Source: Agarophyton chilense (taxonomy: Eukaryota; Rhodophyta; Florideophyceae; Gracilariales; Gracilariaceae). Taken from it: a stretch of 64,000 nt of DNA. Of the stretch, positions 1 to 10,834 are shown piece by piece; within the stretch, counting starts at the first letter, position 1, and the number at the start of each line of letters is the position of its first letter. The position numbers and the translations under genes are program-made. The DNA lies in NCBI GenBank assembly GCA_030374765.1, contig JARGXX010000017.1:124001-188000 (forward strand). The letters run 5' to 3'. Below the pieces are notes generated by a model. The model did not search any database and had not been told where the DNA came from. It was given only the letters and a program-made list of their open reading frames with translations.

Positions 1-2759
1 TTGCACAAATCTTCGCGTATATCGAACCATTAATCCCAAATTACCATATCATTATATTTTAGTATACAACCGACATTTCGAAACAGCGTCCCATAATTTC
101 CTTTTTACCGAATCACCCACAAGTTAGTTTGTGTTCAACTGATTCCTCAACAGCCGGCCAATATTCGCGCACCTGCGTACCACTATACGATGTAGCACAC
201 GACTGCAATTTAGTGGCGCGGTTCTCGTAAAACCAACGTTATCTTTGGAATTCCTCCCGCTTGGAGACTTGGCTTTACTACTGTTCCACTTCACAGTGGT
301 GCAATGAGTACTTTTGGTGGTTCTGTACAAATTCTTTCATAGAAAACAGTGGTATGGAACCTGTGGAGTTCTAGTAGTTTATTTTTTATTGTAAGGCTAG
401 AAATCTAGTGGTGTGAGATGTAATTTCATTGGTTCCGTACCGTTAAAATTAGAGGTTGCAAACACGATAAGAATCGAAATTTATCATGCATATTGCCTGA
501 ATAATGAAGATGTGGGCTTACATCTGTATAGCCATGGCACGTTGACCCAATGAAGAGTAAAAAACTGCTTATTTAACATGATGAAGTGCACAATGGGGCT
601 ACAGCACAGCTTTACACGAATAATTGGGACCAACCAGGTGCTTGCCGAGCACAGCTCGTGTTTTGTCGTCGTACAGAGAATTGAATGTATGGTGTCTTTA
701 TTTTCTTGTGTCTTTATGATAATTGAAAGCATATTGGGGCAATCATAACATACTATGATTAATATGGCATATGCAAGCATATGGAGGCAATCACAACATA
801 CTATTAGTAATGTGCTTTGATCCTTTTATTTGTGTGGATACTGTTTGAGTGCCTTTCCACAATCTAGCACAGACCATCATCGTCGAGATGCTCCTCCTTC
901 GCTAAAAACATTTAAAGTTTGGATAGCTGCCCCCGACTCTATCGAAACAGATCGAAAATCTTTATGGTGATTCAGTACTTTGCTCCGTAAGAAGTCGAAA
1001 ATTAATTCTTCTGGAGTGTAAGAGGTCACATGTGAAACAAAAGAACGTTTATTAAGTAACGGTTTCTCTAGAAAGAAGAACAAATACTCTTAGCATCATA
1101 ACTTTTCTCACCACAGTCTGCTATCTACTCAGTTGCTCAATTGTAAGGGAAATGACGCAAACGGAACCAAAGTCACTTAAGAGAACAAATGAAACGTTCC
1201 TCAGCACTTGCCTCAAGAAGGACTCGCATATTGCAAAGGCTACGCATCGGCTTCTTTCAAACTTGGCAATTGTGAGCGGTCGTACCTGGAAAAGTGTATC
1301 CATCAAAGTGAGACAGGTTTCGCAAGCGCCCTGGTTTGATCCAAGAGCCATCTAGGGTGACGCGTTAATCCAACGATAAATCCTTGATGGCTAGTTTCCA
1401 GACTGGATTCCGGAGCACTGTATACGCAGAGACGACTAGGCGAGCCATGATGCTTTGCAAGAAGACTCGATTGCGCGACATTCAAAACGAACGTTGTCTG
1501 GAGCCCGTTTGCAGTTCAGGAAGCTGATCTACAATGGTCTGCACTGGTGTATCTGTACGATTATCCTCCCGCAGTAGTTGGAGATAGATAACTGGATACC
1601 CCGTAGCAACTGTGAAGGTTACTTTTAGATCGAGGCACTGGTCAAAGTCGATGTTAGTGCTTCGAAAGGTGTATGCGGTGGGCGTTTCGCAGCTCTCTTT
1701 CTCGAACAAACTCTTTTACGTGCGAAGTTTCGCCTTTTCCGTAAAAATGATATCCTGTATTGAAAATTTTTCCCCGTTTAGAAAGTTCTTTTCGATCCGG
1801 ATCGGGACATTTGGTGCCGTACTGAAAGATTGAGGGTAACGGAATTGCGTGGAACGCATGCTACGAGCGCTACATATGTAAACTGAAGTATTGGGCGGCG
1901 ATTGAGAGTCGTCGTGGCTGCCCTGTGGAGCTTCAATGGACATTCTTCTACATTAGAACCCCTGCGAGAAAGAAACCGTTTCGAGATATTGTACGGTGGT
2001 TGATACCAAATATCGCCATATTGACCGTTTCCATGCTATGGGGTGCTTATGATACCTTTAGAGTTTGATACACGTAACCACCAGCGCATATATTTGTGAG
2101 GCCTCGATGTTTCCTTTTTTCTGGGATCCCGTACGTGTTATATCCACTTTCTCTTTCCCATGGATTTGAAAGACAGCGTCGATTGGACCTAATTAAGAAT
2201 TGAACAATCCGGTTGCCGAACCTGTACAAGGTACTATGACTATTTCCCTGGCAAAAAAACAAGTCCTGAAGTTTTTGTTTGTCACGACCCTTCAATGCGC
2301 CAGTTCAATACCTCCATACAATCTCACTTCTATCATAAGAACCGGTGTGACACGCCACCAGAACAGCTCACTGGATACGTGTACGATGCGAGTACATCCA
2401 AGAATGGAAAGGAACACAACGAGGAATCGCCAGGAAAGCAATCCGAACTCGATTACGGGGACAAGGCAAAGCTGGAAGCCGTGACGATTTCATTCGGTCA
2501 ATCTGCAGCAGCCAGAGTTTTTCAATAGTACTTTCATGTGTGTAACCAACACACTGAGTGCAGTACGGGTCGGAGATCCAGTTTCCCTTAGATACCGGCT
2601 TTCCCGTAGAACATGCTAAGTGTGATCGCGGAAATTTTCTTGCGAATGTGCGTGATCTGACATCTCTTTGATGGCTTTTGAAAGATTATTCATCAGTAAT
2701 CTTGCGGTGAAGTCGTTGTATCAATACGACTCCGGTGACTCTGTGTCTTCATGTTTCCA
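1..2759. other. AT-rich interval without a recognisable gene
   Basis: Only short ORFs (at most about 95 codons) occur in all frames and none resembles a family I know. The segment lies immediately downstream (3' side) of the decayed element A. It may contain eroded 3' non-coding or LTR sequence of that element, but I could not match it to the LTRs of elements C or D by eye. Overlapping minus-strand ORFs at 1,482-1,943 look weakly protein-like but carry stops. Confidence 0.5.
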
Positions 2760-2825
2760 TATTATCTTCTAGTCTTCATTTTTTATCGGTTCTAGAGCCT
2801 CATATATTATACGATTAGCGATATT

Positions 2826-4094
2826 CACTATAAGTTTTGCACTTGCGTGTCTCCACATTTTCTTCTCCCTCAAATCATGTTTTATTCTCGGCTTCGAGTA
2901 TTTACAACCTCTGTAGTATATACTTAGAAGTGAGATGTGCCCATTGGGAAGACTAAAGAGCACCTGATCTCTTTTGGAGAGTGGTCTTCGAAGGCAAAGA
3001 TGATATCGCATGAGCTACAAACGGGATATATGTGCTTTAGGTACACAAATATCCGCCTTCGTGGCAAATCCATGCCGTCTGATTCGATAAAGAAGGTATC
3101 TGGTGTTTTCATGCTTGCCGCTTTCACATTTGCGATTCATAAGACACTCTTTGTCGATTTCCAATACTTTCGCGGTTGAAATAAGACTCTTGCTAACAGG
3201 TTCGAAAAGCAATAAAGCTGACCGAAGCGTCTTTGTCTTAGTAGTCTAAGAGCCGCTAAGCGTTTGATCATCGAGTAAGTGCCATTCTGCCCGCTACGAC
3301 AGTATAATAACTTCTTAGGAACCCTTCCCAGCTAAAGAGCTGTCCTTTGTGCGAGTTCATAGAAGTATACTTTTCTCTTTTCCATAATTCTATTCTTTAA
3401 GTCATTCACTTTGGTTTGTCTGATCCTGATCGCTATAGGGTGGAACCACTGTTAATAAGCAGTTGTAGGTGATCAGCCATAGGTGTTTTAGTACCACGGT
3501 ACCAGATCTGAGTGCCCCAGAGGATAACGATTCACCACTTTCAACGGCTTTGCTCGAGAAAATCTCGACTACCGTTGCCTGCGGCATAGGTTCTACAGTC
3601 TTCTACAAAGCGGGGATCATTTCTTTCGCTTTTGAGCGTCGTAGCCTGGTTTTTTTCACTGCAGGTGTTCGTGACGAAAATGTTTGCACCAAGACTGGAG
3701 GCCACAACTTATCTTTTTCTTCCTCGTTGGGAGGAATGGGAGCCGATTTCGGCGGAACTGCGAGTTGCAATTCACCTCACGGTCCATCCTGAAGCGCCAA
3801 CGAGGCATATTTGCGTGCTCTTGTCGCCAATTCCTCGGTGCTAAAGTCTAAAACTTTTCCCCTGCTTCCCTGTTCCAGTTCGGTTTCTACGGGTGTGCCC
3901 ATGCCACGAACCATATCCTCATGCTTCGGAAGCAGTCCATGATTGTCGTACAGAACCGCGAGCGGTTTGAGACAAGGAGCTTTTTACTCCGCTCGAAACA
4001 CTGGTGGCAGTTCACTCTCCTCAGAGTCATTTGCGTCGTTGCCTTGTTGTTCCGGCGCATTTGCTTTATCAGTTTCACCAGATAACTGTAATAC
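2826..4094 (-). pseudogene. Element A: chromodomain and integrase C-terminal relic
   Basis: The minus-strand reading at 3,015-3,212 gives a chromodomain-like stretch (RYLLYRIRRHGF) matching the intact RELLYRVRWYGF of element C at about 10,980-11,010. Upstream, 3,632-4,078 parallels the proline- and glutamate-rich integrase tail of C at 11,313-11,867. Several frameshifts and stops make it non-functional. The relic ends at the insertion point of element B. Confidence 0.75.
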
Positions 4095-4480
4095 TGTTAA
4101 TTTTGAGAGCAATCCTATCTGTTACAGTATCATATCTATCTTTTCGGTCTACCCACGAAGCCGTAGGTAGCAAATTCAGTAGTTTGAATTAGTACATTGA
4201 TAGCTATCTCTGGAATTGCAATAGAACCACAATCATGGCTGTTAAATCAGACCCAACGAGAGCGAATAAGGCACAGACATCTGGAACATAACCCACGCCG
4301 TTGCAATCGATGGTTCCTGCGCTGCGGGAAACTACAAGATAAAAGCCCGCTCTCCTTGGCAGACCTTTGAGAGCGGGAGGAAGCTTTGGGAGTAGTCTTC
4401 CAGGGGCTTTGTGCCTTCTCTTTTTGTCTGACCCCACTGAGCGCGTAGGATCTCGTCCTCCGTAGCGTTCGCGAGCAAAA
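4095..4480 (+). repeat. Element B 5' LTR
   Basis: It begins TGTTAATT and ends GCGAGCAAAA, and aligns over its full length with 6,670-7,054. It is preceded by TSD copy AATAC (4,090-4,094). The terminal CA has changed to AA. Confidence 0.92.
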
Positions 4481-4525
4481 AAGCGCTTTGATATTGCAAA
4501 TCGTATCGTATCGCACGGAAACGAA

Positions 4526-5500
4526 GTGTCTACGTATGGGCTGGTAAATACGATCCAGGCACCCACACTTTCGAGTGCAACGCAGCCGGAGCTGATCAAG
4601 TTTGAGACCAGTTATGTTGCCTATGTGGAGCGTGTAAACGACATCAACACCGGTAGGACATCAAATCAGAAGATAAAGGCTGCAACTATCCGTAAATGTG
4701 TCAAATCGAGATTGCTTCACAGTTTTTACATCGTGAAGCGAATCGATGGAGCCACGAAAGTAGAGGAGGCGACAGATGAAGCTGTAGAAAACTGGTTCCA
4801 CTCCCGTCTGCAGCGGTCGTCTCGGGATCTCAACGAACGTGTCGAGGAAGCAATTGCCAGGGTGAGGTACACTCTTTTGCCTGAGGACCCGTTCGGAGCG
4901 GCCGAACAATTCGTCTTGGATATCATTACTGCCCTCTACGAGCACAATGCGTCCGAAGTCGTTACTGAATCAGACAGATGCAAGCAACTGATCATCAAAC
5001 TGGCATATGAGGTGCAGCCGCCGGAGCTTAAACAGCTTCTCAGAGATCAGATGGGCATGTGGACGTCCGCACAGAAGAGTGATCTGACGTTCTTCGCGAA
5101 TATGCTAGCGAATCTCGCTGATCAGGTGCACGCAGTCCAGAACGCCACCTCCAAGTTCAAAAGAAAGCGCAACTCACAGCCTCAGCATCGCGGTAGCGAC
5201 AACTCACACCGTCCGGAGTACGTAAGCAAGAAACATAGGGCAGATGGTTCGTACCGCGAAGACCCGGGCAAAAATCCGTCACGAGATGTAAATCTCGGAG
5301 CCGAAGCCAGCAAAGAGTGGAATAAGCCAGGCCTTAACAAGGAACAGTGTAAGGGTTTCCACCCCATACGAAAGTGCCCCGTTACTTCGAAGGCGAAGCA
5401 GTGGGGACTCCTTGACAAGCACTGGGCAGAGAAGAAGAACCGAAAGAAGGACGCGAGGATCTCAGCCATACCCTCCATGCCAGCAAACCAAACGAGGTAA
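4526..5500 (+). CDS. Element B Gag-like protein
   Basis: This open frame of about 324 codons starts 45 bp after the 5' LTR, where gag is expected. The protein is helical and charged (residues about 1-215), followed by a basic, polar tail (KFKRKRNSQPQ) and a possible degenerate zinc-knuckle region (QCKGFHPIRKCP). Assignment as Gag rests on position and composition, because no strong family motif is visible. The frame opens with GTG at 4,526. I see no in-frame ATG near the start, so either the initiator is lost or translation starts another way. Near its 3' end the frame overlaps the integrase frame, which suggests the deletion of protease-RT-RNase H joined the two genes out of frame around 5,455. 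Confidence 0.65.
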   Translation: MSTYGLVNTIQAPTLSSATQPELIKFETSYVAYVERVNDINTGRTSNQKIKAATIRKCVKSRLLHSFYIVKRIDGATKVEEATDEAVENWFHSRLQRSSRDLNERVEEAIARVRYTLLPEDPFGAAEQFVLDIITALYEHNASEVVTESDRCKQLIIKLAYEVQPPELKQLLRDQMGMWTSAQKSDLTFFANMLANLADQVHAVQNATSKFKRKRNSQPQHRGSDNSHRPEYVSKKHRADGSYREDPGKNPSRDVNLGAEASKEWNKPGLNKEQCKGFHPIRKCPVTSKAKQWGLLDKHWAEKKNRKKDARISAIPSMPANQTR

Positions 5501-5520
5501 TACATTTCGACTACTGTTAT

Positions 5521-6630
5521 ATGTCCCGTGGAGATCACGGGCAACTGTATGTTCTAATCGTAAAAGATGACCTTTCCGGATATGTGTGGCTCAAAGCAAC
5601 CTCTGAAGCGGAGGCCGAGACCACTACAGCGGTTCTACTAGATTGGTTTTCTTCTTTCGGAATTCCCAAGTCGTGGGTATCAGACAAAGGAAGCTATTTT
5701 AAGAACAAGCTGATGAACCTCATTGCGGATGCCTTGAAGTCAAAGCATCACTTTACTCTCCCATACTGCCCGTGGAGCAACGGATCTGTCGAAGTCGTAT
5801 GCCGAGAACTCCTGCGAACTTGCAGAGCCGTACTTTCCGAATTCCAGCTTTCCCGTTCTGCTTGGCCATCCGTTTTGCCACTCGTCCAATCCGCTCTAAA
5901 CAATTCATCAACTAGAAGACTAAATCGAAGGTGTACATTGACAGTGTTTACTGGTCTACCTAAGGATACTCCTCTGCTGGCAATTGTACGCGACGGAACC
6001 GTGAAGAGCGTGAAGTCTGTCGACGAAGCAAAGAAAAAAGCTCTTTTGGACGCAGAACAGGTGCAAAAGGCAATGTTGAAGCTGCACAGAGAGTGTGCAG
6101 AGCGATCGGCTAAACAGCGAAAGAGCGCAGTCGACTCAAACAATCGCCGTACAGGGATCCGTCCTATCAATTTCTCAGAAGGAGACTTCGTGCTTCGCGG
6201 ACTGCTTCAGAACCACACTAGGTCTAAGCTAAAGCTCAAGTGGCATGGACCATTCCGAGTTACGCTTTGTCGGGATAACTATGTGCTCGAAATGAAAGAC
6301 CTTCTTACTGGGAAGAAAGACTGGGTACACGGACGTCGCTTAATGTTTTGTCGGAACAAGATCTTTGCGTTGGCACAAGAAATCGAAGACCATCTGCCTT
6401 ACCAGGCTAACGAGCTCTTAACAGTACAGGAGTTTACGGATATCCAACAAAAACACGGCAATATTCAGTTGCTCGTCAAATGGAAGGGATTCTCGGAAAG
6501 CGAAACCGGCTGGGTGAATCTTGCATCGCTAATTATGGACGTGCCCGAGTTGGTACGCGAATATCTCGAAGAAGTGAAGAATTCGGGTACAAAACGTCAG
6601 AGTCGAATTTCTCGAACCATTGAGATGTAA
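5521..6630 (+). CDS. Element B integrase core plus chromodomain
   Basis: This is a 369-codon ORF from an ATG at 5,521; coding similarity extends upstream in the same frame to about 5,461 (HASKPNEVIHFDY), which supplies the first catalytic Asp. The second Asp is in WVSDKGS and the Glu in NGSVEVV, completing a DDE integrase core. The type is the one followed by CPWSNG, common in Gypsy elements of oomycetes and algae. The C-terminal 70 residues form a chromodomain (QLLVKWKGF, then GWVNLASL), expected to direct integration to modified chromatin. The N-terminal HHCC zinc domain is missing with the internal deletion. The frame is intact despite about 9% LTR divergence. Confidence 0.85.
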   Translation: MSRGDHGQLYVLIVKDDLSGYVWLKATSEAEAETTTAVLLDWFSSFGIPKSWVSDKGSYFKNKLMNLIADALKSKHHFTLPYCPWSNGSVEVVCRELLRTCRAVLSEFQLSRSAWPSVLPLVQSALNNSSTRRLNRRCTLTVFTGLPKDTPLLAIVRDGTVKSVKSVDEAKKKALLDAEQVQKAMLKLHRECAERSAKQRKSAVDSNNRRTGIRPINFSEGDFVLRGLLQNHTRSKLKLKWHGPFRVTLCRDNYVLEMKDLLTGKKDWVHGRRLMFCRNKIFALAQEIEDHLPYQANELLTVQEFTDIQQKHGNIQLLVKWKGFSESETGWVNLASLIMDVPELVREYLEEVKNSGTKRQSRISRTIEM

Positions 6631-6660
6631 TAACCAAACAATCGAGCGATGCATTTGCTT

Positions 6661-6669
6661 GTGGGGGAA
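6661..6669 (+). other. Element B polypurine tract
   Basis: GTGGGGGAA directly abuts the 3' LTR, the expected position of the plus-strand priming site in LTR retrotransposons. Confidence 0.8.
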
Positions 6670-7054
6670 TGTTAATTATGCGAGCAATCCTATCTGTTAC
6701 AGTATCATATCTATCTTTTCGGGCTACCCACGAAGCCGAAGTAGCAAATTCAGTAGTTTGGATTAGTAGATTAATAGCTGTCTCTGGCCTTGCAAGAGAA
6801 CCACAATCATGGCTGTTAGATCAGACCCAACGAGAGCGAACAAGGCGCAGTCGTCTGGAATGCAACCCACGCCGTTGCAGTCGACGGTTCCCACGCTGCG
6901 GGAAACTACAAGATAAAAGCCCGCTCTCCTTGGCCGACCTTTCAGAGCGGGAGGCAGCTTTGGCAGTAGTCTTCCAGGGGCTTTGTGCTTTCTCTTTTTG
7001 CCTGACCCCACTGCGCGCGTAGGATCTCGTCGTCCGTAGCGTCCGCGAGCAACA
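6670..7054 (+). repeat. Element B 3' LTR
   Basis: It begins TGTTAATT and ends GCGAGCAACA. It is followed by TSD copy AATAC (7,055-7,059). Confidence 0.93.
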
Positions 7055-7059
7055 AATAC

Positions 7060-9707
7060 CTCTTGCGGGTCAGGCGCAACTAAAACGCGATTAAGAGCTA
7101 CAATTCCCACCCTCTCACATGTCTCCATGACTACAGTGTCATCAGTAATGTCTATAATATTGACTGAGCCAGACGCTATCGAGAATCACACATAACAAGA
7201 TTCTTTTTGCTCGTCACTTCTTTCAAGGGGCACGAAAACGTGACCTCCTACTCTGACTGCTCTTTTTTGGCATTCTAGTGACAAAGTTTCGCTTCTAGCT
7301 ATAGTCCCTTTTTTATATCTTCTTAGCGTCTTCTATCGCTCTGCACTCCATGTCGATTTTCTATTTTATAGTGTATTGAGCCTGCGTTGACTTGTCCAAT
7401 CCTGTGACGTCGTCGAGGACAACCGGTACAACCGGGGGGCTACGAGAAGTCACGAGATCAAACGCTGTCGTCTCCGTAGAGGTATGAATTTGCGTAATGT
7501 ACTCGTAGCACGGAGTATCTGTAAACATATCTCATTCTTTTCCATGATCCTCCTTGTAGTGTCGTAGGGCGGCTATCGGCATGCAGCTGAAACGCTCCAC
7601 CTGACCGTTTTATTTCGGATGGAACGTTGTGGTATATACGTTTCAAATGCCTAAAATGCGTCAAGCATACTGAAACAACTTCGAAACGAATTGGTTCTCA
7701 ATATCTGATATTGGAATTTTTGGCACTCAATTTACCAAACCCCAGCTTTTGATAAGAGCCGTTGCGATTATGGATGCGGTTATCGGCCTCAGCGGCACAG
7801 TCCACCATTGCTTCGAGAAGTGGTCGGTAATTACCAATAGATAGCGTTATCCTCGCGGTGAGCTAATCAATACCTCTGGGATTTCAATACTGACGTATTG
7901 TAGAGGCGCTTTCGCCTGGATCAAGGACATTGTTTTTTGATTCCTCTGCAGAATCAAGAGACTTTTTGCACATTTTTTGTACAACTTCACCGTAGCATCA
8001 TGACAGTCTGTTGCTGAGTTAGGCTAATAAAAATCTCTTCTTGAGGACACGAACAACTTCGTTTTCCTCTGGATGAAAAGACAGTATACTGTATTGCCCC
8101 AGGTGAAGTACCTGGATTTTTAAGACGTGTAGAATCACGATTTCATCATTCTTTTTGACAGGGCTTGACAGTATTTCTCTTGAATCGATTGAATAAAAAA
8201 TACACTCCTCCTCTTCAATACTAGATCGTATTGATGCACAAAAAGTATCAGTTTGCTGCTCATTGAATAGCTCAGTCCATGAGATTTTAGTTGGTCTGTT
8301 AGGTTAGTATCTGCTAAGAAAGATGAGGTATGCGTCCGAATAATAACCAAAAGTTTCTTGTTTCTATTCTTGAGAAGAGTTTAAACAGATGTCCATGAAA
8401 AAGAAAGGTCTCTCTTCACAAAACTTTTATCGGGTTTTACTCAATGTTTTGAGTAGCGATAGCACGTCGGTTTGGACATTTTCTAGTCGTTTTTGTACTT
8501 CACTTCAAAATCGAATTTAAAAAGGCGTTAAAGACATCTTTTGAGACAACTACAGGGGCCTGTGATTGATCGTGACCATCGTAGAGACGAATGATTCGTC
8601 TTGGCGGTAAGAAGTTCTTCTTGGAGACACAGACTCAAAGTGGTTCAAGCCCAAACGATTGAAAATCATTTCATTCCTAAAACTGAATTTTTCTTCTCAG
8701 CTGTCTTAGGCAATACTAACCAAAAACCAATGGAAATGAGCTAATCAACGGGATCTGTTTGGAAAGAGAAACACCCTACTTTGGTACCCACTACAGTCAG
8801 TATCCAATAAATATGGTAGGCTGGGGTTGGGTAACGCCAAGATCGGAGCTAAACAAGTCTTCCACTTATATCTTAAGAGAGAGATGTCCAGAGTGTTATC
8901 CGTAACGGAAGTTTGACCACTGGTGCTCGATGTTGTCTGATATGGATGTTGGGCCACTGTCTCCCAATACGGATGTTTGGCCTCAAAGGTCCGAGATATA
9001 CGGTTGGCTTTTGTTGTTCGATACAGACGTTTGGCTTCTAAACCGTATTTAATTTTGAGCACTGTGGCGGTGCAGCACTACTCTTTCTTTTTCCAGAAAC
9101 TAGAAGGCTGGAGCCCAAGTAGCCAGAACGAGTAGTACTTGATACAGTTGGTGTCAAACGTGATGAACACGTTTGATTCTCTTCGACTTCTTTCAATAAA
9201 CTCTTCAAATTGAGGCAAAATATATGTATTCCGAGCTGTAAATCCATTCAGCTTTAGATAGTCGATTAAAAATCATAAAATTTTTCCTGTTTTTCGTACC
9301 AAAACTACTGCTGGGGCCTAAGCAGATTGAGCTGCTTCTATGAATTCCTCTCCCAGCATCTTGCCGAATTATTCTATCTAGATCTTACGAGTACAACGGT
9401 CCGCTCTGTAGAGAGGTTGGAAGATGGGTCGGGACCCTGGAACTAGATCAATACGATTTTTTATAAGGGAGATCTCACCTAACTTTCCACCTCACATGGA
9501 GGCATGCTTCTTCAGCATTGTTCTGATCTTCGTTCCATAGTGTTCCGACACATGTGCCAAAATATAGCTCATCAACCATTCAATCTGCACCTTTCATAGC
9601 TTTCCACCGATCTCCAAACGAAGTTCAAAATTCTTCGCCTGTGTGATTGACATGGATTAATTTCAATACTTCTGCAAAAGAAATATGAATAGGGATCACC
9701 ATTGTGG
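7060..9707 (-). pseudogene. Element A: integrase, RNase H and RT relic
   Basis: Nucleotide-level collinearity with element C (11,776-14,712) is clear, for example the motif after 7,060 that matches C at 11,785. All frames are interrupted. At 8,745-9,062 the RT motif RYKWKTCL is fused directly to the RNase H start (APILALPNPSLPY), so the YLDD-containing segment is missing. A tandem-repeat insertion lies beside it at about 8,905-9,040. Confidence 0.75.
8905..9040. repeat. Degenerate tandem repeat inside the element A RT relic
   Basis: Five imperfect units built on a core like ACGGATGTTTGGCC occur at about 8,905, 8,942, 8,969, 8,999 and 9,023, spaced 24-37 bp. Element C has ordinary RT coding sequence at the equivalent place, so the repeat is an acquisition of A. 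Confidence 0.5.
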
Positions 9708-10332
9708 TGTAGTATCCGCTCTAACGGAGAGAGCAGACACCTGCGACAGCGTTCGGACTGCCGATGGGTCCTTGCGGCGAAGGAAAAGGGGTGGTAGAGC
9801 TACAACACCAGCGAGCTGGAAGTGGGGTGTAAGGCCACTACTCTCCAGCGAGGGTGAACAGTGCAACTGTAAAACGTTGATAGAACGTAGGTACGAGACG
9901 GCTCGTGAAGTGGTTGGGGGCTGACTATCTATTATAGCTCGTCCGGATCTCCGGTTAAGGAATCCTAAGCGAGGAACAGATTAGTCATGGTGCCCATGTT
10001 GTCTCCTTTACTTGGAGTCAGCGCTCACCTCTGGTACACTATATACTGTGTGCCAAGGTGAGTGCCCAAATAATACGTAAATAATACCCAGTGGTCAGCC
10101 ACTTAGCCAAACCACTGTATGGGTATGGTCCCAAATGAACTTACATCTACAAAGGGTAGTAAAACCAGCCACCTAGATCGCCACTACATGCCAACAATGT
10201 ACCCTGCCTCCTGGCATCCTACGAGGTGTGTCGCTTTTTATCCTAGCACTGACCAGGCCACTCAGAAATGAGTTCCAAACGCGACTTCGCGACAAAGAAA
10301 CCATCGGAACGCCGAAGTAGTAGAATACTACA
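9708..10332 (-). repeat. Element C 3' LTR (left copy, 625 bp)
   Basis: It begins TGTAGT and ends ACTACA as a terminal inverted pair. It aligns with 18,033-18,748 but lacks about 95 bp present around 18,515-18,615 of the other copy. Confidence 0.9.
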
Positions 10333-10345
10333 CACCCCCCTCGCT
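10333..10345 (-). other. Element C polypurine tract
   Basis: On the element strand the sequence before the 3' LTR reads GCGAGGGGGGTG, immediately adjacent to the LTR terminus. Confidence 0.75.
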
Positions 10346-10834
10346 AAGCGCAAACCGTATCGGGCGCAAGACAGGTGCACCACATGTGCGACAACCGGCG
10401 TTCCGGGTACTCATCGTTCTCACGACTTCTTTTAGCACACCCAGTCCTCTTGTGTTCGGGCGCCAGCCGCCTTTTCACATCCTGCGATGAACGGCAATGG
10501 TCACAGCCCGTCAAATTTGACGGCTAAGTCGTGCCTTCAGGGTTTTTTCAGCCAGTGTGGCTTCAGCAAGCAGTCCACTGCATCATACGGGTCTGCCGAT
10601 CTTGGCAAACGCCACACCCGAGCCACAAAGCAATACCAATGCTACCGGTTGTTCCGGGCCTAATGAGTCCCTGACTTCTCTTCTCGCTCCTCGAGTTATT
10701 CAATTCTTCTTCTCGCTTCTCGAGTTCTACATAGGTGATAATCAGTAAATGTCCTGTGCTTGCGTGTTTTCACGTTTCTGATTCATGACTTCTTGTTTTC
10801 TTCTCGCATTTCGAGTTTTTACTACCTTTGTAGC
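10346..10834 (-). other. Element C 3' untranslated region with pyrimidine-rich repeats
   Basis: This non-coding interval lies between the chromodomain stop and the polypurine tract. At 10,675-10,729 and again near 10,795-10,815 a unit like TTCTTCTCGCTTCTCGAGTT recurs (purine-rich on the element strand). Element D has a comparable, longer block at 23,905-24,070. Confidence 0.5.

Larger units (their letters stand above)
4095..7054 (+). mobile_element. Element B: internally deleted Ty3/Gypsy element with TSD AATAC
   Basis: This 2,960-bp element has two LTRs (4,095-4,480 and 6,670-7,054), a polypurine tract directly before the 3' LTR, and a perfect 5-bp target duplication AATAC at 4,090-4,094 and 7,055-7,059. 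Removing B and one TSD copy restores sequence collinear with element C across the site, so insertion into A is proven from sequence. Internally it encodes gag and an integrase core plus chromodomain, but protease, RT and RNase H are absent. It could therefore move only with enzymes supplied in trans. The LTRs differ at roughly 34 of 386 positions (about 9%), so the insertion is old, yet both ORFs are open. Confidence 0.93.
2760..9707 (-). mobile_element. Element A: decayed Ty3/Gypsy retrotransposon, interrupted by element B
   Basis: This is an old chromodomain Gypsy copy on the minus strand, collinear with element C. Segment 2,826-4,094 matches C at about 10,740-11,775 (chromodomain and integrase tail). 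Segment 7,055-9,707 matches C at about 11,776-14,712 (integrase, RNase H, RT). Recognisable relics include a chromodomain remnant at 3,015-3,212 and the RT/RNase H junction at 8,745-9,062. Frames are broken throughout. About 400 bp between the RT palm and the RNase H start is deleted relative to C, and about 115 bp of RT has been replaced by a degenerate tandem repeat. No gag, protease or 5' LTR survives: homology ends exactly where the left LTR of element C begins at 9,708. No 3' LTR was identified. Confidence 0.8.
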
